From Saksenaea vasiformis B4078 (Eukaryota > Mucoromycota > Mucoromycetes > Mucorales > Saksenaeaceae), in the NCBI GenBank assembly GCA_000697055.1, contig JNDT01002314.1, forward strand, positions 19,205 to 83,204: a stretch of 64,000 bases of DNA, read 5' to 3'. The notes beneath the pieces were generated by a model. That model was not told the origin of the DNA. It saw only the letters and a program-made list of their open reading frames with translations, and searched no databases. This document shows, piece after piece, positions 48,181 through 60,453 of the stretch. Numbering within the stretch: position 1 is the first letter of the stretch; each line of letters opens with the position of its first letter. A program made the position numbers and the translations under genes.

Positions 48181-49366
48181 TTTTTTTTTTACTATTTCTG
48201 TACCAATCAGATGGTTCATGGATTTTTTGCAATTGACAGGCAGCCCTATCTTGGGATGATTTATTACTTTTTGGATCTTCGGAGATGGAATACAGTGGTA
48301 TACATCTTTGCCTTAATGAATCTCATGAAACGTATCGATGGATCAGTTATTTTAGAGTAGTAGTAGTAGGGATCTCATGAGATGGTTTTTTCGTGCTGTT
48401 CGCTTTTTTTGTGTTGATCCGAAAAGCAAAGAGCCGTTCCGTAAATGGATTAAGGTTTCCATGGTATAGATTATGTAAACGATCGCAGCCCTACAGTTGT
48501 TTCACAAGTTACCGAGTCGATCAGGTCACGGGGGGTTTGGTGATTTATCGAAAGAAAGGGTATAAAGGGAATTTTGGGAAGAAGAAGATAATGTAAAAGA
48601 GAAAACAAGTAGACCACACAATAAAAAATAAAAAAGAAAACAATTCTTTGTTGATCCGCTTTGTAGTACAAGAGTTACAAGACATTGTTTCATAGTAAGC
48701 TATCTGTCTCTAATGCAGTTTAGCTATCATGATGGAAAAGAGATACTTTTTGTCCCGTGGTCATGGCCCGTGCTCCAAAAGTAAAAGAGGAACAAAAGTA
48801 GGGGACCCCTATGAAATGCTGCGGCTATTACTTTCCAAGAAGTTTTAAATGACCGCCAAAACCCATTTTTTTCCAACTTTTTAACTGTTTCGGCTTAGGT
48901 ATTATGCAAATGATGCAGCGTGTGCATAACCATGATGATGATGTCTTAGACTATGAAAGAGAAAAAATAGGAAAAAAGAAAAAAGAGACTAACTTAAGAA
49001 TCATAAACTCTTACGTTATTACCAAACCCGTATTTTTCCATCTGTTATATATTTTCTCACGCCGCAAAAGAAATCAGGAGAAAACAAGAAAAGGTAAGCG
49101 GCATATATATATATAGATATATACATATATACGTATGTATGCGTTATACCTATCTATCTATCTATATATATATATATATATATATATCATTGCAGAAATA
49201 ACAAAGAAAGAAAGAGAAAAAAAAAAAAAGAAAAGAAAAGAAAAAAAAAGGAAGAGCGAGTTTCAGTCTTTTTTTTTTCTTTTTTTTCTTTTTTAACCTT
49301 TTTGTTTTTCCCCGCACTTTATTCCCCTTTTCTGTCTTGTTCACTCTTTTTATATTCTCATTTCGG
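48181..49366. other. 1.2-kb non-coding region with microsatellites
   Basis: This is the 3' flank of the PSO2-like gene and promoter of the second bHLH gene. Positions about 49100-49190 form a compound (TA)n / TATC / TACG microsatellite, followed by long A-rich then T-rich tracts (49200-49310). No coding sequence is recognised. Confidence 0.6.
49100..49190. repeat. Compound TA/TATC microsatellite
   Basis: TATATATATA, GATATATACATATATACG, CTATCTATCTATCTA and a further (TA)n of about 12 units follow each other in the promoter region of the second bHLH gene. Confidence 0.9.
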
Positions 49367-50498
49367 ATGTACTCACCTACACATCAAGAGTTTAATCTGG
49401 ATTCCACAGATCACTTCTCTCCAATGACTTCCGTAGAAGCCTCACATACTACCGTCGGAGCAGTGCCTGTTGCACGAAATAATCGAGTATTTAATCCGTC
49501 CTATCAACTACACCAACGTCAAAATAGTTTTGGTACTATTGCAATGAGTCCACCTGCTCCACCTGGACGTAGCATGTCATTTGCCGATGCTGGTGCTCAG
49601 AATTGGGGTTTCGGTACAAGCTTGGATTCAACAAGCTCCTCCTTTGGTCAGTCACCTATTTTTGCTGGAAGAGATCTTATTGTATCTCCCTCTACTTCTA
49701 CCGGACATTTGGATGGATTCAACGCCGCCGATGATGACGAATCCCAACAAAGAAAGTAGGTTTTTTTTTCTTTTCTTTTTTTTTGGCTGAGCCCTGCTGC
49801 TTCCCTTTTTTTTTTTTTTTTGATTCTTCTTGGCTGAGTAAAAAAAAAAAAATTATAGTTTACAAGAGATGTTTGAAAAACGTCGCCGACGTCGTGAATC
49901 ACACAATGCTGTCGAAAGAAGACGTCGAGATAATATCAATGAACGGATTCATGGTAAAAACATATATATAACTTGTTGCATAAAACACGCTATATTCTAA
50001 TTCCCCCAATTTTTATTAGAACTTTGCACTTTATTACCTGAACATTTACTCGAAACTGCGCCAACCAGCTCGAATGTTATGTCTGTTAGTGGAAGCCAAT
50101 CGGGTGCCAACACAAGAGCAATCAACAAAGGAACCATTTTGAAATTATCAGTAGACCATATCAAGGAACTAAGAGAAGAAGTGTCACGGTACCAAGAAAG
50201 GATAAGAGAATTGGAACAAATGGTCGAAGCTGCGAAAAGAGGCGAGTTGATTCCAGACCATAAACAATTAAACAATTCCGCTTGTTCATTTGAACGCGAC
50301 TTCTCCAAAAAATCAGTCAAAGAAGATACAAATGGTGGCGGCTATCTACAACAGAACCGTCAGAATTCGCTACAACAACAACAACCAATCCGTCTTGTCG
50401 ATTCAAACAATCATCGTCCCCATGAACAAGTCGGCTCATTTCAGTTTCAGCAACAATTTGGGAATCTGAATATCGGGGAGGAAGGCGGCAATGCATAA
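49367..50498 (+). CDS. bHLH-zipper transcription factor (USF/MITF-like basic region)
   Basis: Three exons (49367-49755, 49859-49953, 50020-50498) give 320 residues. The basic region RRRRRESHNAVERRRRDNIN has the His/Glu/Arg set that recognises CACGTG. It is followed by helix 1 (ERIHELCTLLPE), a long loop of about 25 residues rich in Ser/Thr/Asn, helix 2 (NKGTILKLSVDHIKELREEV) and a zipper-like continuation (YQERIRELEQMVEAAK). The N-terminal 130 residues are Ser/Pro/Thr-rich and probably disordered. The tail is Gln/Asn-rich. The basic region resembles the USF/MITF/Cbf1-type factors found in fungi. It differs clearly from the other bHLH in this window (EHIASEQKRR type). Confidence 0.92.
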
Positions 50499-53415
50499 TT
50501 CCGTTCTTTTGTTACACAATCTTTGTTTGATTTGATAGCGCCTTACAACACAATTCCTCTAACCCACTGTATCACACATCCTTTTTCCGCTTCCGATCGC
50601 CCATATAAACATAGTCCTCCTTTTTTTTTCTTTCCTTTATTGTGTATTGAATACAAAAAGTAAAAATTTGTCATGAGTTTTAACCTCCCCTTATTTTTAA
50701 AACTTTGAGTCATGGGTATATGTCAATAGTGAAGAAGGTGCATCCCAACTGTATGGAAGTAATCCATCATCCTTACCAGGATTCCTTTGAACCGGGCTAA
50801 GCAACGAGAATAGCTTAGTGATCTCGGCTATCAAGTTTCCCTAAACAAGAATGCGCAGTCATCGCACCGTGCTTACTGGATTTGTCTCTTTTGTAAATAA
50901 GGGGGGGAGGGGAAACCTTTGAAAGAATGACAACCTATTGTCATTCTAGAAGTTATCCAATCTAGACTGCCAACTATTTTAAGGATGTCTTCCCGGGACG
51001 AAACAACTTCAAATAAAGCTTCTAACCTGTAAGTCCTGAATTGTCAGGTTCTCCGATGGCTGCAGAACCTGCATAAATTTTACACAAAAACAAGAAATTG
51101 AAAGAATAATTAACAAAAAGGCCCAAATCATGTATCGATGACGATAATGGCTGACCGAGAGGCCCTTACTCCTCCGTAGACAAAAGCAGGCGGTGAGCAG
51201 CTAGCATTAGCAAAAGTTTGTGATGATGATCGATTTCATCCCCATGACCCAGCTTATATAAATTGATCCTGCTGTACTTCACCAATTCCCCGTTTATAAA
51301 ACAATGCTATTCAATCTATGAAACGCGACATAGCTTACGCTATGCAAAGAGACTCAAAAGAACTGAACTGTGGTTGCCACCTATCTTTCATTGACGATTG
51401 ATTCGTAATAGTTATACTCCATTTCATGCCGAGTAGGAAAAAATAAAAAGAAAAAATTGGAGTCTTATGCGTATGCACGCATGCACATACAGTGCTTTCT
51501 TTCTTTGCGGTATTTATATCATCCGAAAACCTTGTTCCATTGGGGGGAAGTTGCCTAAAAACACGCCTTCCAAACGGCGATCCTATTACCCGGCTATACT
51601 GAGGAGGTATTTACACTCAAATTTAAGTACTGATACAATACGTGAAGAAGCCGAACAACTTACTACAGTAATTGCCCTTCCGGGCTTTGGCACCTGGCGA
51701 ACCTGTGTCGGTTGACCAGCAAAAAAGTTATCGAGCTGGAAAGTTGCTCGTGTGCTGAGAACTGAAGGGAGCCAAAGGGCTTCCATCGGTGCAGACAAAC
51801 ATAGAGATTTCTTTCAAGGCGATATTTCGTGAAGCCTTGGTGTCTCGGCCCATGGTGGTGCAACCTCTAGATAGACTAAACACTCTGGATGGACGCAACA
51901 CACAACGCTCCGTTACTTTTCCGGATTCGACCCTCTGGCGTTCTGTACTTCTGCAGTTGCGTCGGTTCCAGGCACCAAGGACAAGACTTATTTATGTTTC
52001 CTTGTCACCGTGGATGGCGTTGTGTGATAACCATCGGTAAGACAGTCTTTAAATACTTTTTGAAAAACGGAATCTATGTCAGGTCTAGTTTTTATCGTAC
52101 TACCTCCATATTATCACATCTCTACACTTTAATCATGTTGACCACACAAGACATCATTGATCTATCCTATCAAGATTCTATCAAGCCACTCCCATGTTCT
52201 CACACTTCCCGAGTTTTATTGGAGTGGCCATGTCATATACATCACATACAGGGACATAGGTCCATATCTTAAAACTGGAGTAATTACTGAAGGTTAATAT
52301 CACTTATAAAATGTCAAAGAAACCATTCTGCTGCCCTGGATCAACCCAATGAACAGAACATCATAAGTGCACACGCACGCATGCACAAACACAACATCAT
52401 CTCTTACTTTCTCAGTGAAATAAAAATAAAAGGTTCGAAGGACTTGCTGCCTATTGCTGACGATGAAACAAATAAAATCCACAAACAAGTATTGCACCGT
52501 TATCATATTGCCACCGGGTAGTATTCCATTCGATGGAAAATCGCCTCTACCACGCGCCAACATGATAGTGTGAACACTTTGAACTTAAGGACCTGCATGT
52601 AAGAATAGTGCGAGAACCCCTGAGCACCCAAATAGCTGCTCCAACAACAACAATTAGGTAGCGGTTATAAGCGTCTCAGGTAGTTACAGATAAGAATATG
52701 CGTCGATCCTGATATTCGTCATAGTGCAACGGTACGAAGAAACTTCCAAGGTGTTTTTTGGGAGGAGAAGGGACCGGATCCACGTTTGTTGCAACCCCGA
52801 TTTTTGCAACTGACAACAGGCTGTTCTCATAGATGCTTAACAACGAATCCCTGCTTGTTGTAACATACTGTTTATTGAATCACTTGTTACGCTACACTAA
52901 ATGAATCTTGCGTTTCTGAAGAGTCAAGTTTGCGCTAAAAGAAGAAACTGAATAGGCGGTCATTAGGACATCGATTCTACGTCAGAAGATCTCAATCAAC
53001 TTACATGAACGTCGTCTGTCCAGTGGATGCAAGACTTATTTCAGCAGCATGAAAAACAATTCATGGTTAGTAAATGGGGTAATACTTTGGATGTCTTTTC
53101 ACTTACCCCCGAAGTGTATGGCCACACAGCTGTGGTGGCCTGGCCCGCACCTGATTCGGTGGGGACGGTGTGAGGTGGGGAGGACCCAATGGCGTTGGAG
53201 CGGCCATGTTTGGGCGGTCTACAAAGGATTAGAAACGATACAACGTCTGGCAATCTATTGCGGAAAATGAGCGATACTGAGTGTGTGTGTGACAACGTTT
53301 ACGTACTTGAGCGAAGGGCGTAAAGCACCAACACAGCCAAGACGGTCCGGGACAGTGATCGTGCAGTCTAAACGGCATACAGAAAAATGAGTGATCCTCG
53401 TTACGTAATAAACAG

Positions 53416-53478
53416 TTGACATCCGTACCGGGGGATGTTTGTGCCACCAGAGCCAAAGAAGAAGAAAAAAGAAAATGG
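53416..53478 (+). repeat. Dispersed repeat copy A
   Basis: TTGACATCC-TACCGGGGGATGTTT followed by AGAGCCAAAGAAGAAGAAAAAAG. It is closely similar to copy B at 55690, and weaker similarity extends about 35 bases upstream. Confidence 0.65.
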
Positions 53479-53529
53479 AAAAAGAAGTGTTCGCTTTAAA
53501 TATACATCACTTTCTGTAATCTGAGACAT

Positions 53530-53730
53530 CCTTTTTGCGTGAGATAAAAGGAATCTATTTTCAACACGTCGTTTGCATGAGACGATGGTAATCTACCACC
53601 GACCACGCCTTTTGCATGAGACAACGAAAGCTATCTTTTACACGGGATAATCGAGCTCTATCTTTAACACCTCATTGCACGAGACAATGGGGTCCTATTT
53701 CTGCCTTAGATAATAGGAAGCTATCAATGG
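53530..53730. repeat. Degenerate tandem array with GCATGAGACA core
   Basis: Cores at about 53537 (GCGTGAGATA), 53575 (GCATGAGACG), 53614 (GCATGAGACA), 53640 (CACGGGATAA), 53677 (GCACGAGACA) and 53704 (CCTTAGATAA) recur at 26-39 base intervals. Most are followed by a variant of CTATCTTTTACAC before the next core. There is no ORF consistent with a repeat protein and no constant spacer, so it is not a CRISPR array. Confidence 0.6.
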
Positions 53731-55689
53731 CTCAACGTAACATGGAAGAGTATGACACGCAAATCATAGCGTCGGATGAACGTATAAATTCGTACTTGAA
53801 AACGCAGACCTCACCCGGTAGTAACGCCGAATAATATCAAATAGATGGAAAATCGTTGGAAAAATCCTATAAAAAATAAAGTTCAAGAGGACAGAATGGG
53901 GTACAAAAGACACATCTTTCATCCTTTCCTTGTATGGTTCCCTATTCCGAATTATCTTGATCATGTGAGCGGCTCCTTGCTTCACATTCGCTGGTAAGAA
54001 ACGTTCTCCACCGGTACATAGCCTTAGCCATCTTCTTTTCTGACCACGTCCTTGCAAACGTCATATCATGAACTTGTCCTTGTCATAGAGTAGGCATCAT
54101 TAAAATTTACCTTTTTATTATGAACGAATCTTTTGGTGCATATCTCTAAGCTTGGCTTTTTTTACCATGGAAGGCTGAGGCGAAGCCTGCCAAAATTTGA
54201 GGTGTGCGTGTTTTTGCGCGCTGCAACTCAAAATGTTTCAAAGTCAACGTTTCATCATTCTGCTTTGAAAACAAATTATCCCTTTTTTGCATAATCTAAC
54301 ATCAAGAATCTATATTCACTACTTATGAAACGGACAGCGCAGCATTTGTACCTGTACACAATTCTATCGCAGGACAACTCAGTCTTCGTCCTTTAGTGCT
54401 AATCTCTTTGAACGTCGAGGCAATGATCAATTTCTTCACTCCTTTATTTCCAATAATTCGATTGTTTGTGAATATTTAATTTTTCCTGACAATATCACTA
54501 TTTCTCGGGACCAATTGAAAAAAAAAGGGAGATAGAGGGCCAGTATGTGTCACAAACAAATAGGCATTGTATGTCATAATTAAAGTTGTAGGGCTGACAG
54601 CAAGGATGGTATGTAGCATGTGTCCTATCTCTCATCACTACTTCAAAGGGGGAACCGTATACACTTTACCAAAGATGATATAATTATTACTGCAAGGACG
54701 TTCTGTCAAATGGAAAAGTCAGCTTACACAAAGTTCCGACAATTTTTCTTACCTGATGGTTTTAGCATATACGCCTCCCGGAGGAGGACGTTTTGCAGGA
54801 CCCTGGAGGTATCTTGGATGAGATGGTGGAAACAAGAAAGTGTAGTCCTGGTGCCATCACACAAAGCCGCCTGTTAGGAAGAGACATTAGCACAACGCAA
54901 ATGAACCCTGATCAAATAACATTTAGAGTTCCCGGAGGATCTACGGCGCTTTTTTTTTTAAACACCCACAACACCATGTTGTGGATGTATCATAACCGTC
55001 AATCAATGATATATTCAAAAGCTCAGTATCAAAACATTACTGGAGCAGGATCACTTACGGTACATAGCAAAGACGTTCAGGGAAAAACGAGATGGTGAAT
55101 ACCAAATACGACTTGAATAGCCATCACCATAGATGTCCCACTGTTGGAAGGATATTAGTTTGGTTTATTTTGGAGTGAAGCTGCTTATCCTTGGTTCTCG
55201 GTAAAGACAAACGATGATGAACCGTTCAAGAGTCTATTGCACAGTAAGCATTGACGTACAAAGAACAGTAATAGCAAACCGTTTTGGTTTTAGATTTGTC
55301 ATCACAAAGAAGCCATCGGAGGGCCTTCGACATCTCCCTTGCGCCAGTGAAAAAGGATAGGAAATTTGCGCTGTAACAGGAGGAGCCTTGCACACCGTGG
55401 TATCGATCTTGGTTGCTTCGCTGAAGAGATGTTCCTTTAGAGGAACTTAATCCATGGTACGTTCAACCATAAAGAACTCACCATTGGTGCTTCAGAGAAA
55501 AAAAAAGATAGATGTCCACAATCAATAACCAAATGAAAGGAAGGCATTTTATAGCTTCTTTTTTCTGAGACCAATCTAGCAGAAACCTGTTGACAACATG
55601 AGCAAACCCTGTATTGACCACAGTAGCGGAAAGATGTTGGCATTAACATAAACATGGAGAATAAATTATCCTGTATACATTTTGAAGAA

Positions 55690-55749
55690 TTGACATCCTT
55701 ACCGGGATGTTTTTTTTTGAAAAAGACAGAGCCAAAGAAAAAAAAGGAA
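55690..55749 (+). repeat. Dispersed repeat copy B
   Basis: TTGACATCC-TACCGGGATGTTT then AGAGCCAAAGAAAAAAAAGG, in the same orientation as copy A 2.3 kb upstream. The poly-T between the blocks differs in length. The pair may be solo fragments of one transposon family. Confidence 0.65.
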
Positions 55750-56405
55750 ATCCATGCGTCCCTAACTCTCCTTATCGTGAGACATTTTTACTGCTTTTCG
55801 AAAGGATGCCGAAAAACCACCACTGAAGGTCTTTAATGCAAAACTGGGGTTACTCAGATGCGACCTATTCCTGGGATTAGCGCAAAATAATCCACTTCTC
55901 ACTGCAAAGACGTATCGCCTTCCGGGGCAAAACTTATTCAACTTGAACGTAATGTGATGTTTATTTGACGCAGACGCTCAGAGCGGACTGTATAAATCCG
56001 TGATTTTTGATCAACCGAAAATGCTCGCAAGACACCCGCCAATGAGTGCGTTTTCCTGTCGATGCCCCGTCTGTATATCAGTTGTTCATGAGTTGGTGTA
56101 TTTACAGCATGTGTATGCAATTGATCCATGAGAACCGTACAACGCTTGTGTGGGCTTTTGGTAACTTTCTAAGTTGTGCCGTGAGGTTACCTTACCATTG
56201 AAAGCTTTGAAAGTCAAGCTGCATAGAGGCGATTTGATCTGCCAAAACGCTCTTGCGGTCGGAACGTGAAAAAAAATCGCACGATTTCTTCAAAATTTGA
56301 TGACGTGCGATTTAAAGATTCCGCTTTTTTTTTTGGACGACCCAAAAAAAAAAAAAGACTGGTATTGACAGGACGCCTTCCCAACACTGCACCGAAGCGA
56401 TATCG

Positions 56406-59400
56406 ATGGTCCATTTGCGGTGCCGACGTTTGCAATCCGGGGTTCGGCAACATGTGAACAATCGTCTTTTTCAGCATTGGCGAGACGTTTTTTGCAGTGT
56501 TTATGGCCGAGACGAAGTTTTTCGTGCAGCCTTACCCCTGCCAAAGCGAATGCTTTCGATCAGCTCGAGGCGAGGTAACACAATCGCTAACATACTCGGA
56601 CCTTACTTGACATGTATTTGCAGGAGTCGAAATACGCAATTTTATAAACACGCTGGAAAAAGAGAGCAAGGTCCAAGACCATGTCGAAAAGCCGTGGTCA
56701 GACCAGGAAAAACGAAAATTACAAAAAAGTATCCCTGTACATATTAGCGCGAAACTTGGGGAACATATACGAACGCCTCTTGTTCTTTCGATCCATACAT
56801 ATCTGAATTCGGGGAAAACAGACAAAGCTTGGAAAGCGTTCGAGGCCGCCGCACGTCGTCCATCAGAGAATTCAATACCCCCTGCGATTGTACAAAACTT
56901 ATTTGCAACTCTTCGTTCTCGCGTCAGTAGTCACACATGGCCGGCCTTACAGAAAAACGTGAAACTCCAGAAACTGTATGAACACAGACTGGAAACGCTG
57001 TTGAGTTACACGCAGAGAACAAATCATCTTTGGGTAGAACGGGATTTCACGACCATCATTGATCTGTTTGGTAAGATCGACCGTGCAGACCGTGCAGAAG
57101 TGCTTTTCCGAAGTCGGTCTATCTACTGCAAAGAGCCAGTAACAGCCGCTACGTACAACAGATTGATGGCAGCCTACCTACGCAGATTCCGTTATTTGGA
57201 TAATCTCTATCGTCGGCGCTATCTTTCAAAAATGGAGACGTTGTTCTTTGATATGGAAAAACGCGGTCTACAACCCGACCTTCCGACGTACAACCTCATG
57301 CTAGCAGCTAAAGTCAACATGGGCGACTTGGCAGGCGCTGAGCGATTTTACCAACGCATGATGGACACCACCAACTTTGCACCTGATCGCATGACCTATA
57401 ACATATTTCTGAACGGCTTTCTTAAGGATTACCAAAGACGAGGCAATAATCGCATTGCAGATCAGTGGATGAACAGAATGGTAGACGCGGGCATCGTACC
57501 CAATGTTCAAACGTTTAACAACGTGTTGGATGGTCTTTCTGAACAAGTCGTCCGACATGCGCAACGCAAAGAGCACCAGGATATGCGAATATCACTGGAA
57601 TCGGTGAAAGATATCTACCAAGTGATGATTCGGCTTGGACATGCACCAGATACCTTCACCGCGAATGCATTACTCAAATCGTACACAGCAGCGAGCGACG
57701 ACGCAGAGGTCGCCAAGGTGATTGAGACCTTGGCGATAAAGAAAAAGGGGGGTTGCAGTGGATGTAACTGTAGTTGTTCGGGTGGAAAGGGAGGAGGAGG
57801 AGACGACGACGTGAAAGCGATAGCGACGAAGATTGCGCCGGACACTTACACCTTTAATATGCTTATTAATTATTTCCTACGAAAGAAAGACGTCGACGAA
57901 GCCTTTCGTACCTACGACACCATGCTTCAGATGGAGATTGCACCTACTACGGTGACATACGGTAGCTTTATCGATTATTACATTAAGCAGGGTGATGTTG
58001 AGGAAGCATTGAAGTACTACGACACCATGCAGCGGAAACAGATCCCAAACAGTACTATGATTTACAACATGCTTCTCCGCTGTTATCTCGAACATCCAAA
58101 ACACAGCTCCGCAGTGGAATTGCGACTACGGTCGATGTTGGCAGGCGATATCCGCGAAGATGTGGCGTCTTACAACACGCGAATGTCCGCATTAAGGTTA
58201 ATGCCAGACCCGGAATCAAACATCAGCCAATTCACCGAACTGTTTGATCTCATGACGATGAAAGAGATCGATCCAGATGAGCGAACGTATAACTTGGCCA
58301 TGGCGATCCATACACAATCCAAAGAAGCGTCACGCGAGGACGTCGTTACTTCCATTTTTGATTCGATGAGTTCGGCTGATCTCCAATCAGATGTCATTAC
58401 CTATGCTCTTGCCATTCGAAGCGCAGCTTACGCGAACAATATGACGGCGGCTGAACGAACATTCAAAAACATGGTGGCAGCTGGTGTCCGGCCCAACACG
58501 TATGTTTTCGCGCATCTGGTATACGGTTACGCACAAGCGGGGGAGCTGGACAAGGCGGAAAGTGTACTGGAACGTATGTCGAGCGCACCGTATAATATTC
58601 CACCCAATGGCGTTGTCTTTGCACCGCTTATTAAGGGCTATGCCGATGCATCAGAATATGACAAGGCGTACAAGGCATTTCGTAAGATGTTGGAGCAGGG
58701 AGTCTCTGCTGATATGCGGATGTACACGATTCTAGCCAACATGCTCTTGGAGTCACCTATTACGGACAACGAGATGCGAGCGATCACACTCCTGAAAGGT
58801 CTGAAGGAACGCGAAGGTCTCCAGTTGGATCAGGCAGCCCTGACGGTACTTATTGAGGCGCACGGCTTGGCGGGGAAAGCACGGTTGCAGAAAGCAGAAT
58901 GTCTTCCTTCTGGCTCCTCTTATGAGCAGGATATTACCTTGCGCGATTCTCATGCGACGTTTGCACAGATGGCGTACGATGAGATCTGCAAACAAGAAAA
59001 ACCAGATGCAGCGGCAGTCACCACGCTTTTGACCTCATTTGCAAGGATGAAAAGGCCGGATTCAGCATGGCGATTTTGGAAAGAGCTGGCGTCTTTCCCT
59101 CTTCAGCCTATTCATTACAACGCGTTATTAATGGGTTTAGCTCCACACAAGGCATGGTATCCTGTAGCCAAAAGCGTTTTTGAGAGTATGATCGGCCGGC
59201 GTCTGTCAAGTGACATGTCCGCGATGCCAGAACCCAAGGTGCAACCAGACGTCGTGACATTTGATATTATGATGTTCAATGCAATGGAATTAGGCGACTA
59301 TGAGAGTATAAGAAGCATGTGGCTGCTGCCCTATCGGCCATCCATGCCGAAGGAGACGTATACCCAGCAAGATTCTTCCGAACGACGGCCTCTTCTTATA

Positions 59401-59568
59401 CGTACCTATTACGCCGCTATGCACGCCATGGTGTTCTGCGAAGATTCTGCAAATGCAGAAAAGGTGTATCGAGAATTCCAATTAATACGCAACATACCTA
59501 GCGCAGCTACCCTGTATGTCCACCGGATTGAAGAATTAGCAGCACAACTTGCGTTGAAAGCAAAATAG
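56406..59568 (+). CDS. Large pentatricopeptide-repeat (PPR) protein, probably mitochondrial
   Basis: Two exons (56406-56574, 56624-59568) give 1037 residues; an alternative start is the ATG at 56550. The N-terminus is Arg-rich with few acids (RLQSGVRQHVNNRLFQHWR), fitting mitochondrial import. About 15-20 PPR motifs follow, each near 35 residues, recognised by repeated openings such as TYNRLMAAYLR, TYNLMLAAKV, TYNIFLNGFLKD, TFNNVLDGL, TYTFNMLINYFLR, TYGSFIDYYIKQGDVEEALK, YVFAHLVYGYAQAGELDKAE and TFDIMMFNAMELGDYE. PPR proteins bind organellar RNA and control its stability, processing or translation. A Cys/Gly-rich insert (GGCSGCNCSCSGGKGGGG) with flanking Lys and Asp lies between two PPRs at about 57744-57815. 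No extra catalytic domain is seen. Confidence 0.92.
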
Positions 59569-59940
59569 ACCAAATCATCAAAAAAAAAACTGTTCATATC
59601 ATGTACAATAAAAAGTTTCCCTTTTTCTTCCCCGCCTTAACCCGCTCCGAGCGTGTTAAGCCGCACTGCTACTTAACTGACTGGGATCGACAAATGCAAG
59701 GTCCGACTAACTGATTGACTCGGATCAGTTAGACGCATCACCGAGAAAAAAAAAGGCATGCAATTGTGGATTAACCGATCCGCTTCGTTCAAACACCGAA
59801 CATAACAGAAGAAGATGCTTTGGTTACAATGAATGAGTCATTTTTGTCGATGGGAATCGTCGGAGTTGCCACCATATAAATTGAACGAATGTTTGTTGCG
59901 GGGAAGTTGATCTCTGTCACAGTTTCTTTCTTTCTTTTCA
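59569..59940. other. Intergenic region PPR-GNAT with hairpin and TATA box
   Basis: A perfect 9-bp-arm stem-loop lies at 59707-59732, and CCATATAAATTG is at about 59873-59884, some 60 bases before the GNAT ATG. AATAAAA at about 59607 is a likely PPR polyadenylation signal. Confidence 0.6.
59707..59732. repeat. Perfect 9-bp inverted repeat (stem-loop)
   Basis: CTAACTGAT (59707-59715) and ATCAGTTAG (59724-59732) flank the loop TGACTCGG. A related sequence TTAACTGACTGGGATCG lies 25 bases upstream. It could be a protein-binding palindrome for the acetyltransferase promoter. Confidence 0.7.
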
Positions 59941-60453
59941 ATGACTGCAAGCATGGCCGCCATCGAGATTAGACCAGCCACACAGGAGGACGTACCTCTT
60001 ATTTTGAATTTTATCAAACAGCTTGCCGAATACGAAAAGCTCGCCCATGAGGTCGTTGCTACAGAGGAATTGCTGCGGCAGAATCTTTTTGGAGACCGAC
60101 GCTATGCCGAAGTCATCATTGCGTATTGTCAAAAAACATCCGACGCTGAAAAGGAGGCAGCAGGTTTTGCTCTCTTTTTCCATAACTTCAGCACGTTTAT
60201 CGGCAAGCCCGGACTCTACCTGGAGGATTTATTTGTTCGCCCTGAATTCCGTGGTTGCGGCGTTGGAAAGCGCCTGCTAATTCAACTCGCGGCGCTGGCC
60301 AAAGAACGTGAATGCGGTCGATATGAATGGGTAGTACTCGACTGGAACGAACCATCTCGCCGCTTTTATGAAGCTCTGGGTGCCAAGCCTCAGTCAGAAT
60401 GGATCATCCATCGGGTGGATGGAAAATCTTTAGAGGATCTTGCAAACATGTAA
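59941..60453 (+). CDS. GNAT acetyltransferase, spermidine/spermine (or thialysine) N-acetyltransferase-like
   Basis: A single exon encodes 170 residues, almost exactly the length of animal SSAT1/SSAT2 (171 and 170). It transfers acetyl from acetyl-CoA to an amine, in this family a polyamine or thialysine. It starts IEIRPATQEDVPLILNFIKQ with LAEYEKL as in SSAT. YLEDLFVRPEFRGCGVGKRL contains the acetyl-CoA pyrophosphate loop R-G-x-G-x-G. VVLDWNEPSRRFYEALGA carries the conserved WNEPS and the Tyr that acts as general acid in GNATs. A start at the fifth codon (MAAIEIR) is an alternative. A TATA-like box is 60 bases upstream. Whether the substrate is a polyamine cannot be told from sequence. Confidence 0.93.
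   Translation: MTASMAAIEIRPATQEDVPLILNFIKQLAEYEKLAHEVVATEELLRQNLFGDRRYAEVIIAYCQKTSDAEKEAAGFALFFHNFSTFIGKPGLYLEDLFVRPEFRGCGVGKRLLIQLAALAKERECGRYEWVVLDWNEPSRRFYEALGAKPQSEWIIHRVDGKSLEDLANM

Larger units (their letters stand above)
50499..56405. other. 5.9-kb gene-poor, repeat-bearing region
   Basis: No gene is recognised. ORFs are short. The longest (54793-55098) starts TTG, and its ATG-started part (MNPDQITFRVPGGSTALFFL...) has no known relatives by eye. Two repeat features stand out: a degenerate tandem array at 53530-53730, and a dispersed pair at 53380-53478 and 55655-55749. Upstream of 56406 is the presumed PPR promoter. Confidence 0.5.

Noticed and set aside
53530..53730. CRISPR array
   Set aside because: The repeats are diverged, spacing varies and the DNA is eukaryotic with no cas genes. 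It is a degenerate tandem repeat.
54793..55098. Hypothetical 101-residue protein
   Set aside because: TTG start, single short frame and no motif in a repeat-bearing desert.
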